NCBI GenBank assembly: GCA_937915785.1
Contig: CALGGY010000081.1
Span: forward strand, 1 to 8,056
Length of the DNA stretch: 8,056 nt
DNA from: an uncultured Bacteroidales bacterium
Lineage (GTDB): Bacteria > Bacteroidota > Bacteroidia > Bacteroidales > P3
Direction: 5' to 3'
Shown: in pieces, positions 1 to 6,768 of the stretch
Layout of the letters: the number at the start of each line of letters is the position of its first letter
Position numbering within the stretch: the first letter of the stretch is position 1
Made by a program: the position numbers and the translations under genes
Notes under the pieces: model-generated
The model's input: the letters and a program-made list of their open reading frames with translations, nothing else
What the model was told of the DNA's origin: nothing
The model's database searches: none

Positions 1-162
1 AACATTCTCTGTCTATTCACAAAAATCTCCCAAAATTATTTTGGACACTATTGCTTGTATTCATACTTTTCTTTTCCTTACGTTCTTGAAATTCTCCGCT
101 TCGCTATCGAAACGGCCACTGTCAGATTCTTCATCTTAACGCTTATTTCTCAATGCCTTTAG
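1..162. other. Stretch without a supportable gene at the left edge
   Basis: This stretch is AT- and pyrimidine-rich. No frame has a start codon followed by protein-like sequence. The frame used by the downstream pseudogene is open from base 1 but is closed by a TAG at 160-162. Another frame (3-89) encodes a short hydrophobic run (NLPKLFWTLLLVFILFFSLR) that looks like a signal peptide or membrane tail. It has no visible start codon and ends in TGA at 87-89. It could be the end of a gene lying left of the window or a remnant of the lost 5' end of the neighbouring secreted protein. Neither can be shown here. Confidence 0.4.
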
Positions 163-1066
163 GCTGCCGCCAAACTATTCGTCGACTTTTTTTATCGGAC
201 ACTGATAAAAAATTACCACGATCGCAAAATAGCCCTTCGCATAACAACATTTGGCTGCGGACAGGGGGCTTCTGATCATTGCGGATACTCCTATTTCACT
301 GTGGATTACGGCAATTTGTCGTTCATCACACAGCCCGTTGTGACCAAGAGCAACAGCATCATTTTTTTTTTGGCGCCTGAGGGCTATATGTCGTACGTGT
401 GGACCCTCAATTCCGACCCTTCTACAGTTTTCGGCGCCGACAATGTTGCCAATATACCAATTGGCGAGTCGTTTTCGTGTGTCATCACCGACTATTACGG
501 CAACACCATGACATTGCGTTCAAAATCGATTCATGGCCGCCCGCTGGCCGATTTTTCGCACACTTTTGAGCTCGACCCCCAACCCGTCGGGCTACATACT
601 GCACCTTACCAATCTTGCCAAGCTGATAGACACCACTACCGGCACTCCCCTGCCCGACCTCGGAGAATTCCACCGGATTATCTACAGCACAAGCCTCTGC
701 TGCCAGCGCGCCCCTGTGCTTGTAGCGGATTCTGGCCGGCACACTGTTTCACTTGTTGTTAGAAGCCGTACAACCGTCCTTAGCGACACCATGACACGCC
801 GCTTTCTGCTGTCCGACGAGGGTCGTGCCATATCCACTGCCGACGAGGTACCACTGCGCATATACCCCAACCCGGCACACAACAGATTTACCGTGGATGG
901 CGGCACTATAGCCGATGTTACTGTTGCCGACCTTACAGGCCGCATTGCAAAAGTGGTGGCCACGGGCTCCGCCATCGACATTTCGGCTTTGAAAAACGGC
1001 GTGTACACGCTGCGCATAACCACCACCAACGGCAAGACGGCAGTGCGCAAATTTGTAAAGAGATAG
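163..1066 (+). pseudogene. Broken T9SS-secreted surface protein, 3' part with Por secretion tail
   Basis: This is the remains of a secreted or surface protein exported by the type IX secretion system. The first frame, open from just after TAG 160-162 (a GTG at 301 is the first usable start), reads as an Ig/PKD-like segment typical of Bacteroidales cargo proteins (FFLAPEGYMSYVWTLNSDP, then SFSCVITDYYGNTMTL). It derails near 580. The second frame (formally from ATG 533) continues the same protein and ends in a C-terminal sorting domain with the hallmarks RIYPNPAHNRF, VTVADLTGRI, IDISALKNGVYTLRI and a final VRKFVKR, stop TAG at 1064-1066. Removing one C from the five at 576-580 joins the frames as ELDPNPSGYILHLTNLA. 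No signal peptide or start is visible at the 5' end, so the gene is both truncated and frameshifted. A sequencing or assembly error could explain the frameshift but would not restore the start. The cargo function is unknown. Confidence 0.75.
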
Positions 1067-1096
1067 AACAAGTTAAGGCAATGTTTATAAATGCAA

Positions 1097-1122
1097 TAGC
1101 GGCAGCCCATGGGCTGCCGCTA
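1097..1122. terminator. Bidirectional terminator-like palindrome between convergent genes
   Basis: A perfect 26-base palindrome, with arms built on AGCGGCAGCCCA and centred on CCATGG, folds into a very stable GC-rich hairpin. It lies 30 bases after the stop of the rightward T9SS pseudogene and 49 bases before the stop of the leftward DUF4249-type lipoprotein gene. On the plus strand it is followed by the T-rich taattgtttta. On the minus strand it is followed by an A/T-rich stretch. Its position between two converging 3' ends fits a shared Rho-independent terminator. Confidence 0.7.
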
Positions 1123-1171
1123 ATTGTTTTATGCTATGGGTGCAAGAAAAAAAAAACGATAGCACCGGCAC

Positions 1172-2062
1172 CTACCGGCGCGAAACGGGAACAATGGTTA
1201 TTTTTCGAGTTACTTCGGCCTTGGCCGCCAAAATGCCGAGTCCTCCGTCGATGTTGGTGAAAACCTGCACCGGTTCGGAGAACGGACTGTTGCGGCTTTC
1301 GTAGTAGCTGTTGAGCGTGGAGCCGTATTTGTACATGCTTTCGCTAATATTCTGAAACACAACATAATAATTATTTTCCAGTTGCAACGAGCTCAGGAAA
1401 TCTATTTTTAGCTTGCAGGTGTCGGTAGAAAAATGTATGTCGCTGAAAAGCAGGTCGGTACCCAAGTTGACGCTTGGAAAATCGGCGTCCATCACCACGG
1501 TGCGCGTGTCGTAGCAGCTGATATACTCGTAGTTTTCGGAGGTGATGGCCGAGGTGTCGGCGGCGGTGTGGTACACCAGAATGCGATAGTAGTTGCGCTG
1601 GGCACGGTTGTCGCAGAAAGTGAGGGTGAGGAAAGCATTGCCGGTTTCCACATTATGTTCGGCAACGGCATCCACCACAATGGGTTGCGACGGCACCACC
1701 ACAGTTTGCGACACCAGTGTTCCGTGGTTCGGAATTGTTGCCGAAAGGCTTATCTCATCACCGGCGTAAAAAATGCGGTGCATGGTGTACACCGAGTCGT
1801 GGACAAGGGCAAGAGGATAATCGGTGCCGTTGCAGTGCAGGGTAACGCCGGCATCGGTAACAAAGGGGAAAGTGCCATGGCGCAGAAAGAACATGCTGTT
1901 GGTAATCTGCACGTTGCACAGCGTGTCGCCTTCGGCAACAAGGGCGTTGACAACGGGCTGCGGAGACGTTTCCTCGCCGGTGAACTCCACCTCCTTGACG
2001 CAGGAGCACATCAGCAACAAAGCGCTAACAGCCAAAGCGATATGTAAAAATCTTTTGTTCAT
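1172..2062 (-). CDS. DUF4249-type outer-membrane lipoprotein
   Basis: The 296-residue predicted lipoprotein begins MNKRFLHIALAVSALLLMCSC. It has a basic start, a hydrophobic core and a lipobox-like end with Cys21 as the likely lipidated residue (Cys19 is also present). The mature part starts with VKEVEFTGEE, is rich in beta strands, and ends with a stretch typical of the family (FTNIDGGLGILAAKAEV). The whole resembles DUF4249 proteins, Bacteroidota lipoproteins usually encoded next to a TonB-dependent receptor. The gene starts 5 bases after the receptor stop codon, so the two are very probably co-transcribed, and the protein probably sits on the outer membrane as partner of that receptor. There is no Shine-Dalgarno sequence before the ATG (2062), only AT-rich sequence, as is usual in this phylum. 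The ligand cannot be inferred. The family assignment comes from recalled sequence character plus context, with no search behind it. Confidence 0.8.
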   Translation of the reverse strand: MNKRFLHIALAVSALLLMCSCVKEVEFTGEETSPQPVVNALVAEGDTLCNVQITNSMFFLRHGTFPFVTDAGVTLHCNGTDYPLALVHDSVYTMHRIFYAGDEISLSATIPNHGTLVSQTVVVPSQPIVVDAVAEHNVETGNAFLTLTFCDNRAQRNYYRILVYHTAADTSAITSENYEYISCYDTRTVVMDADFPSVNLGTDLLFSDIHFSTDTCKLKIDFLSSLQLENNYYVVFQNISESMYKYGSTLNSYYESRNSPFSEPVQVFTNIDGGLGILAAKAEVTRKITIVPVSRR

Positions 2063-2067
2063 CCGAT

Positions 2068-4410
2068 TTAAAATTTATATGTGTAGGCAATGGAAGGGAT
2101 AAGCTGGAACACCGACAGTTGCTTGAGTTTGGTGCCGCTGCCGTTTTGGTAAAGCATGTATGGATTTTGCCGGTTGTAAACATTGTAGATGCTGATGTTG
2201 ATGGTGCGGCTACCATGTTTGAACTGCCTGTTGAAATTGGCACTTACGTCGAGGCGGTGGTAGTTGGGCATGCGGTAGTTGTTGCGGCTTTCGATATAGG
2301 TAAGGTAGTCGATGTTGAAATCGGCAAGAGGTTTGTAGTTCTGCAGTCCGAGTGTCATGGCGTTGCCTGTGCTGAACACCCAAGTGGCGGAGAGGTCTAT
2401 TTTTGGGTTGATTTTGTACGAAAGCACCACTGAGACATCGTGCCGGCGGTCGTATTTGGCAGGGAACACCTTGCCGCCGTTGAGCGTCTGTCCCTCGCGG
2501 TCGAATAGGCGTTCGGTTTTGGACCACGTGTAAGCCACCCAGCCGGTGATTTTGCCCACGGTACGGCGGGCCATCAGCTCGAAGCCGTAGGACCATCCGT
2601 TGCCGCTGCACACCATATTGTCCCAAGTTTCGTCGGCAAACATAAAGGAGGCACCGTCCTTGTATTCCACAAGGTTGGTCATATACTTGTAGTATGCCTC
2701 TGCCGAGAGTTCGGCCACGTTGGGAATATTGTAGAAAGCTCCGGTTGCCACTTGGTCGGAGGTCATGGGTTGCACTTTTTCGGTGGCAGGCACCCAAAGG
2801 TCGTTGGGCATGCTTACGTTGCTTGTGGAGAGCAGATGTATGTACTGCGTCATGTGCGCATAGCCGGCTTTGAAAGAGAGGTGGTCGTTGGCAAGGAAAC
2901 GCAGTCCCACCCGTGGCTGTAGCGATGAGTAGGTGGTACCGTTTACGTGGAACAGTGTGCCGTTGAGCCCGATATTGGCCTTGAGCCACGAGGTTATCTC
3001 CCAGTTGTCCTCGGCATAGGCATTGAGCTCATGAGCTCTGGTGGGTTCGGCGCCCATGTTGGTGTCGAAATCGGTGCTTTGCAGCACAAGCACATCGGGA
3101 ATGAATGTGTGGAAAGTGTATGTGATGCCGAACTTGATGTTGTGGCGGTCGGTGGGCAGGTAGTCGAAATCGGCGCGCAGAGCCAAGTCCTGAATGCCCG
3201 ATTTATACTGGAACTCGATGGTGTTGGCCCCGTAGTTGTCCTTGAAATCGAAAATGATATTGTTTTTGTAGCGGGTGTACGACGCCGTAAGGTTGCTGAA
3301 AAGTTTGGGATTTATCATATAGTTCCACCTGAGCGACCCCACTATGTTGCCCCACACATAACGCATGTCCATGTTGCTGAAGGAGCCTTCGTCGAGGCCG
3401 ATGCTCACCACGTCGTTGCCGAGATAGAAATTGGCGAACAGCCGGCTGCGGTCGTTGAACTTGTGTGTTATTTTGCCGTTGATGTCGTAGAAATTGTAGC
3501 CGGCGTCGATGTCGGATTCGGAGATGATATTAATGGCCGGACGTGTGAAAATGTCGAGGTAAGTGCGTCGGGCGGAGAAGTTGAAAGTGGTTTTTTCCTT
3601 GATGATGGGTCCTTCGACACTTATTTTGGCTGCGATGGCGCCGATGCTGGCGGAGCCGTGGTAGCTTTTGTCGTTGCCATTGTTGGTATAAACGTCGAGG
3701 ATGCTGGAGAGTCGTCCGCTGAAGCGTGCGGGGAAACTGCCTTTGTAGAGTGTTATGTTTTTGATGGCGTCGGGGTTGAAAGCCGAGAAGAACCCGAAAG
3801 CGTGGTCGACGTTGTACATCGGTATTCCGTCGAGGAGATAGAGGTTTTCATCGGGGCCGCCGCCACGCACGTACATGCCTGTGGTGCCTTCTCCCCCCGA
3901 CTGCACTCCGGGCATCAGCTGCACGGTTTTCACCACGTCGGCTTCGCCAAAGAGCACGGGCATGGATTTGATGTGTTCGAGGGGTATGTCCACGGTGCTC
4001 ATCTGCACCCCTTTGAGATCGTGTTCGCGCTCGGCGGTGATGACCACGGTTTTCAGACTTAGCGAGCCTTGGAGTTTTACATTGATAATTGTGTCGCGGT
4101 TGGCGCGGAAAGTGAAGCTCTGCGACTGGTAACCCACATACGACACCCTGATGGCCACATTGCCACTGGGCACAGCCAACGAAAAGAAACCATAGACGTT
4201 AGACGTGGTGCCCTTACGGGAGATACTGTCCCAAACGGTGGCTCCCACCATGGTTTCGCCGCTGGTGGCGTCTGTTATGGTTCCGCTTACGTGGATTAGC
4301 CGTGGCGCCGCCTCAACTGCTCCGCGGGCAGCCGAAAGTAGCATGACCGAGAGCAAAACAATGGCAGAGATATGGAAAATACGGTGTTTATGTATTTGTT
4401 TAAATAACAT
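2068..4410 (-). CDS. TonB-dependent outer-membrane receptor with carboxypeptidase-regulatory-like domain
   Basis: This 780-residue outer-membrane active transporter is energised by TonB-ExbBD. A signal peptide covers about residues 1-35 (hydrophobic core ISAIVLLSVMLLSA, probable cleavage near AVEA/AP). A CarboxypepD_reg-like beta-sandwich follows at about 38-115 (HVSGTITDATSGETMVGATV, then YGFFSLAVPSG and RVSYVGYQSQSF). Next come a TonB-box-like TVVITAE at 121-127 and the plug at about 140-240 (VVKTVQLMPGVQSGGEG, YVRGGGPDENLYLLDGIPMY, LYKGSFPARFSGRLSSILDV). The rest is a 22-strand-type barrel ending in an aromatic terminus (AYTYKF). It starts 34 bases after the mnmE stop and is followed 5 bases later by the lipoprotein gene, the common receptor plus DUF4249 layout. 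This arrangement differs from SusC/SusD: the protein is shorter than SusC and no SusD is present. The substrate is unknown. The frame is intact over its full length. Confidence 0.93.
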   Translation of the reverse strand: MLFKQIHKHRIFHISAIVLLSVMLLSAARGAVEAAPRLIHVSGTITDATSGETMVGATVWDSISRKGTTSNVYGFFSLAVPSGNVAIRVSYVGYQSQSFTFRANRDTIINVKLQGSLSLKTVVITAEREHDLKGVQMSTVDIPLEHIKSMPVLFGEADVVKTVQLMPGVQSGGEGTTGMYVRGGGPDENLYLLDGIPMYNVDHAFGFFSAFNPDAIKNITLYKGSFPARFSGRLSSILDVYTNNGNDKSYHGSASIGAIAAKISVEGPIIKEKTTFNFSARRTYLDIFTRPAINIISESDIDAGYNFYDINGKITHKFNDRSRLFANFYLGNDVVSIGLDEGSFSNMDMRYVWGNIVGSLRWNYMINPKLFSNLTASYTRYKNNIIFDFKDNYGANTIEFQYKSGIQDLALRADFDYLPTDRHNIKFGITYTFHTFIPDVLVLQSTDFDTNMGAEPTRAHELNAYAEDNWEITSWLKANIGLNGTLFHVNGTTYSSLQPRVGLRFLANDHLSFKAGYAHMTQYIHLLSTSNVSMPNDLWVPATEKVQPMTSDQVATGAFYNIPNVAELSAEAYYKYMTNLVEYKDGASFMFADETWDNMVCSGNGWSYGFELMARRTVGKITGWVAYTWSKTERLFDREGQTLNGGKVFPAKYDRRHDVSVVLSYKINPKIDLSATWVFSTGNAMTLGLQNYKPLADFNIDYLTYIESRNNYRMPNYHRLDVSANFNRQFKHGSRTINISIYNVYNRQNPYMLYQNGSGTKLKQLSVFQLIPSIAYTYKF

Positions 4411-4444
4411 TCGTTAAATTCATGTGTATCAATCGAAAGAAATA

Positions 4445-5818
4445 TCATTTACCAATGCAAAACCGACTGAAAATGGTGCCCAGAATTTCATCGGAGGCCA
4501 CTTGGCCGGTGATAAGCCCGATGTAATAAAGCGCCTGTCGGATATCCACCATGAGCAAATCGCCCGGGGTGCCGTTGTCGAGCCCTTCGCGCACGGGTTT
4601 CAGCGACTCCAGTATTTTGCACATGGCCTCGTAGTGGCGCAGGTTGGTAAGCACGGTAGTGTCGGCTTGCACGCCATCTTTGAAAAACTGCGTTATCTCG
4701 CCAACAAGCGATGATATATGATCGGCATTGCGGGCCGAAATGCGTACTATAGGCAATTCGCAGCCGGGCAGGTCGAAACTCTGCGCCAGATCCATTTTGT
4801 TGACAACCACGATGATATGCTTGTCGCGAGAGTCGATTTGCCTACGGAAGTCGTCCAGTTCGTGCAACAAGGCTTGTGGCGAGGTTTGCGAAGCGTCGGC
4901 CACATAAAGCACCACCATGGCTTTCTGCGCTGCGGCGAAGGAGCGTTCGATGCCGTGGCGTTCGATGGCGTCGTTGCTGTTGCGGATGCCGGCGGTATCG
5001 ATAAATCGGAACTCGATGCCGTCGAAAACGGTGGTGTCCTCCACGGTGTCGCGTGTGGTGCCCGGCATGTCGGAAACTATGGCGCGATCGTCGCCGAGCA
5101 GAGCGTTGAGCAAGGTGGATTTGCCCACGTTGGGTTTGCCCACAATGGCCACTGGCACCCCATTTTTGATGGCGGCCCCCACGCGGAAAGAGCCGGCCAG
5201 GTCGCTGACCTCGTTTTGTATGGACTGCACGAGGGTTTTGAAGTTGGAGCGGTCTGCAAACTCCACGTCCTCGTCGCTGAAATCGAGCTCGAGCTCGATC
5301 AGCGAGGCGAGTTCCACCAGCTGTTGGCGCAGCTGCGACAGTTTTTTGGAAAATCCGCCCCGCAGCTGGTTCACTGCCATGCGGTGCGCCGCCTCCGACT
5401 TGGAGTCGATAAGGTCGGCTACAGCCTCGGCCTGCATGAGGTCGAGTTTTCCGCCAAGGAAAGCCCTCTGGGTGAACTCGCCCGGTTCGGCAAGGCGGGC
5501 ACCGTTTTTCAGAAGGGTTTCCATTATTTTTTTCTGCACATAGAGCGAGCCGTGGCACGACAATTCCACGATATGGTCGCCGGTGTACGAGTGCGGCGCT
5601 GCGAAATAGGTTGCCACCACGTCGTCGACAAGCTGCTGGCCATCGAAGAACTGGCAAACCGTGGCTGTGTTTGGCTTGAGGCTCATCTCCTGCCCCACCC
5701 TGCCACGCAACATTTTGGCACACAGTGATTTGGCATTTTCACCACAAATTCTTACAACGGCAATGCCGCCAATGCCGGGAGCGGTGGAGACTGCGCAGAT
5801 GGTATCGTTGGTTTTCAC
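4445..5818 (-). CDS. mnmE: tRNA uridine-5-carboxymethylaminomethyl modification GTPase MnmE (TrmE)
   Basis: MnmE works with MnmG to place the (carboxymethyl)aminomethyl group on U34 of certain tRNAs, using methylene-tetrahydrofolate, FAD and GTP. Taking the GTG at 5818 as start gives 457 residues, the normal family length. The N-terminal folate-binding domain begins KTNDTICAVSTAPGIGGIAV. A helical domain with the EPGEFTQRAF and DLIDSKSEAA segments follows. The G domain carries GKPNVGKS (227-234), PGTTRD (252-257), DTAGIR (274-279), a probable catalytic Glu286, NKMD (340-343) and SARN (361-364). The protein ends FCIGK, whose cysteine is the conserved C-terminal one. An ATG at 5884 would add 22 residues (MPMPTLPP...) with no family resemblance and would overlap the upstream gene by 50 bases. 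GTG at 5818 leaves a 16-base gap and matches the usual N-terminus. The receptor gene begins 34 bases downstream. Confidence 0.96.
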   Translation of the reverse strand: MKTNDTICAVSTAPGIGGIAVVRICGENAKSLCAKMLRGRVGQEMSLKPNTATVCQFFDGQQLVDDVVATYFAAPHSYTGDHIVELSCHGSLYVQKKIMETLLKNGARLAEPGEFTQRAFLGGKLDLMQAEAVADLIDSKSEAAHRMAVNQLRGGFSKKLSQLRQQLVELASLIELELDFSDEDVEFADRSNFKTLVQSIQNEVSDLAGSFRVGAAIKNGVPVAIVGKPNVGKSTLLNALLGDDRAIVSDMPGTTRDTVEDTTVFDGIEFRFIDTAGIRNSNDAIERHGIERSFAAAQKAMVVLYVADASQTSPQALLHELDDFRRQIDSRDKHIIVVVNKMDLAQSFDLPGCELPIVRISARNADHISSLVGEITQFFKDGVQADTTVLTNLRHYEAMCKILESLKPVREGLDNGTPGDLLMVDIRQALYYIGLITGQVASDEILGTIFSRFCIGK

Positions 5819-5834
5819 GTTGGTAGGTTTTGTG

Positions 5835-6323
5835 TTAATGGTTCCAGTTTTCGCCGTAAATGGCGGCAATGTCGGCATCGGCAAGATGGAGGTCGGTTTT
5901 CAGGCGGTATGCACTAGGTTTCAGCAACATAACAGCAAACACCGCCACCAAAGCTTCAAGGCAAAGAAGCATGCTGTTGTCCACAAAAAAAGCTATTGCC
6001 GTTATGGCCATCAGCGAAAAGGCTGTAAGGTAGAAACTTGTGAGCATCAGCTTGTAGTATTGCGACACTTTTTCGGTGGCCGAATCGAGGTTTACGAGGT
6101 TTAAAATGCGGTGCTTCAGCACATTGCGCGTAAACACATACTGAAACACAGCCACGCCGACCGCCACAATGGCCAGCGCTATCTGGATTTTGGGCGATGA
6201 GGGACGTATGGCAGCGGTGTTGCATATCTGGCTAACGATACACAGTGAAATGGCCACGATGCCAAGCGCCAAGGCAACAAAAGCGTGGAGGTTTATCCGT
6301 TTGCGATAGTGTGTGATGTTCAT
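5835..6323 (-). CDS. Small four-helix inner-membrane protein of unknown function
   Basis: I do not recognise this 162-residue protein. It has a short basic N-terminus (MNITHYRKRINLH) and four predicted membrane segments at about residues 13-33, 46-65, 92-112 and 116-135. Between helices 2 and 3 is a polar loop (FTRNVLKHRILNLVNLDSAT), and the soluble C-terminal tail contains LKTDLHLADADIAAIYGENW. Helix pairs 1-2 and 3-4 give an internally symmetric hairpin layout with both ends probably cytoplasmic. It ends 16 bases before the preferred GTG of mnmE, so the two are probably co-transcribed. Upstream of the ATG (6323) is GCAAAGAAT preceded by ten T, with no Shine-Dalgarno sequence. No catalytic motif is visible. 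The reading frame and hydrophobic pattern make it a convincing real gene. Confidence 0.8.
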   Translation of the reverse strand: MNITHYRKRINLHAFVALALGIVAISLCIVSQICNTAAIRPSSPKIQIALAIVAVGVAVFQYVFTRNVLKHRILNLVNLDSATEKVSQYYKLMLTSFYLTAFSLMAITAIAFFVDNSMLLCLEALVAVFAVMLLKPSAYRLKTDLHLADADIAAIYGENWNH

Positions 6324-6471
6324 ATTCTTTGCAAAAAAAAAATTATTCTGATAAACGCCGAGCGCCGTTTTTTATTGTGGAACAGATGATAATTGGCTGC
6401 AAGGTTGAGCAAAGGAACAAAGGATATAGTACAAAGTGAGTCTGTTTTTTTTTGCATATCGGCTCTATGTC

Positions 6472-6519
6472 GCGTCTCTCCGAGACGCTGGGTTGTGGGG
6501 ACTTTGTCGCCCCGCACAA
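6472..6519. repeat. Two tandem hairpins
   Basis: The first hairpin is perfect: GCGTCTC (6472-6478), a three-base loop, then GAGACGC (6482-6488). Five bases further on, TTGTGGGG (6493-6500) pairs with CCCC (6510-6513) and ACAA (6516-6519) around a two-base bulge, with a nine-base loop. Neither is followed by a T run on the plus strand. On the minus strand the first is followed by an A-rich stretch, so these look more like RNA leader structures or an interspersed palindromic repeat than intrinsic terminators. Whether the unit recurs elsewhere in the genome cannot be seen here. Confidence 0.4.
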
Positions 6520-6546
6520 GGAACTCTGTGTGAGGTTATTAAAATT

Positions 6547-6563
6547 CGGCCTCTTCGAGGCTG
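6547..6563 (-). other. Hairpin downstream of the candidate small RNA
   Basis: CGGCCTC and GAGGCTG pair across a three-base loop with a single mismatch-like G/T position. Read leftward, the hairpin is followed by GAATTTTAAT, so it could act as a weak second terminator after the stem at 6600-6633, or as part of the leader of the 6323 gene. Confidence 0.3.
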
Positions 6564-6597
6564 TTGAAATACAAGTCAAACACGAAAATATAGCCAA

Positions 6598-6709
6598 ATA
6601 AAAAAAGGGCAGTGCCTGCATACCGGTTGCCCTCGCCTTAAGGTTTGCTACCGCCGATACGAATATGCTGCAACTGCTGCCCTGCAAGCGCACATTTGCC
6701 AAGCAAATG
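6598..6709 (-). ncRNA. Candidate small structured RNA (about 110 nt)
   Basis: The predicted transcript starts about seven bases after the -7 box, near 6709, and reads leftward. Its first bases form a perfect hairpin, CATTTGC-TTG-GCAAATG (6709-6693). The rest contains AGGGCAG (6683-6677), which can pair with CTGCCCT (6612-6606) to close an internal domain. The same CTGCCCT can instead pair with the nearer AGGGCA (6633-6628) to make a terminator. The segment ends in seven T. Promoter, structured body and terminator spaced this way indicate a free-standing small RNA or an attenuated leader. I checked by eye for SRP RNA and the end of RNase P RNA and saw no matching motifs. The class is unknown. 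Confidence 0.35.
6600..6633 (-). terminator. Intrinsic terminator-like stem with T run (leftward)
   Basis: On the minus strand AGGGCA (6633-6628) pairs with TGCCCT (6611-6606) across a 16-base loop, followed directly by TTTTTTT (ending 6600). The large loop makes it weaker than a textbook terminator. A competing pairing with AGGGCAG at 6683-6677 exists, so the stem could be part of a switchable leader. Confidence 0.45.
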
Positions 6710-6715
6710 ATACTG

Positions 6716-6747
6716 CAAAGTTACAAAAAAAAACTGAAACAACCAAA
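6716..6747 (-). promoter_or_regulatory. Bacteroides-type promoter reading leftward
   Basis: On the minus strand TTTG (6747-6744), a 20-base spacer and TAACTTTG (6723-6716) match the known Bacteroides housekeeping consensus TTTG-N19-21-TAnnTTTG exactly. The predicted start of transcription is near 6709, at the foot of the first hairpin of the candidate small RNA. The next protein gene leftward starts at 6323, about 385 bases away. This is the best promoter I see in the window. Confidence 0.6.
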
Positions 6748-6768
6748 TAAAATCGAAAAAAAACAGAT

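Larger units (their letters stand above)
6324..6768. other. Long region without a convincing protein gene, rich in hairpins
   Basis: About 445 bases separate the membrane-protein gene from the mobile-element debris. The region holds a leftward promoter (6716-6747), a candidate small RNA ending in a terminator-like stem (about 6598-6709), a hairpin at 6547-6563 and two tandem hairpins at 6472-6519. Near the downstream gene there are A runs on the plus strand (6333-6342). Minus-strand frames of 119 and 65 codons are open here (6343-6702, 6320-6517), but they run straight through the hairpins and terminator and look like chance frames. If the terminator leaks, the region is a leader of about 385 bases for the membrane-protein and mnmE genes. 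Confidence 0.5.

Noticed and set aside
3..89. Signal-peptide-like hydrophobic frame at the left edge
   Set aside because: No start codon lies within the window, only 28 codons are visible, and it ends in TGA. It may be the tail of an outside gene, a remnant or chance.
362..371. Run of ten T inside the T9SS pseudogene as a second frameshift site
   Set aside because: The reading frame on both sides (SNSI, then LAPEGYMSYVW) is continuous and protein-like across the run, so no shift is needed.
1433..2047. Rightward open frame antisense to the DUF4249-type lipoprotein
   Set aside because: It has repetitive Val/Gly/His composition and mirrors a gene with a lipobox and clear family character.
2947..4062. 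Long rightward open frame (371 codons) antisense to the TonB-dependent receptor
   Set aside because: It is the mirror of a well-supported gene, has biased low-complexity composition (many Val, Gly, Glu, His) and no recognisable domain. It arises from the GC-rich codon pattern of the real gene.
4718..5728. Rightward open frame of 336 codons antisense to mnmE
   Set aside because: mnmE on the other strand has every GTPase motif. The antisense frame has no protein-like features.
6333..6342. Run of ten A (ten T on the coding strand) just before the membrane-protein start
   Set aside because: The sequence before it (AACGGCGCTCGGCGTT) forms only a short, mismatched stem with almost no loop, so I do not call a terminator. 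AT-rich leaders are normal before Bacteroidota start codons.
6320..6517. Leftward 65-codon frame overlapping the start of the membrane-protein gene
   Set aside because: It lies in the hairpin cluster, overlaps the real start and has no protein-like features.
6343..6702. Leftward frame of 119 codons between the membrane-protein gene and the promoter
   Set aside because: It begins only a few bases after the predicted transcription start, runs through the terminator-like stem and three hairpins, and reads as mixed low-confidence sequence. I treat it as chance, though a short hydrophobic peptide from the ATG near 6624 cannot be excluded.
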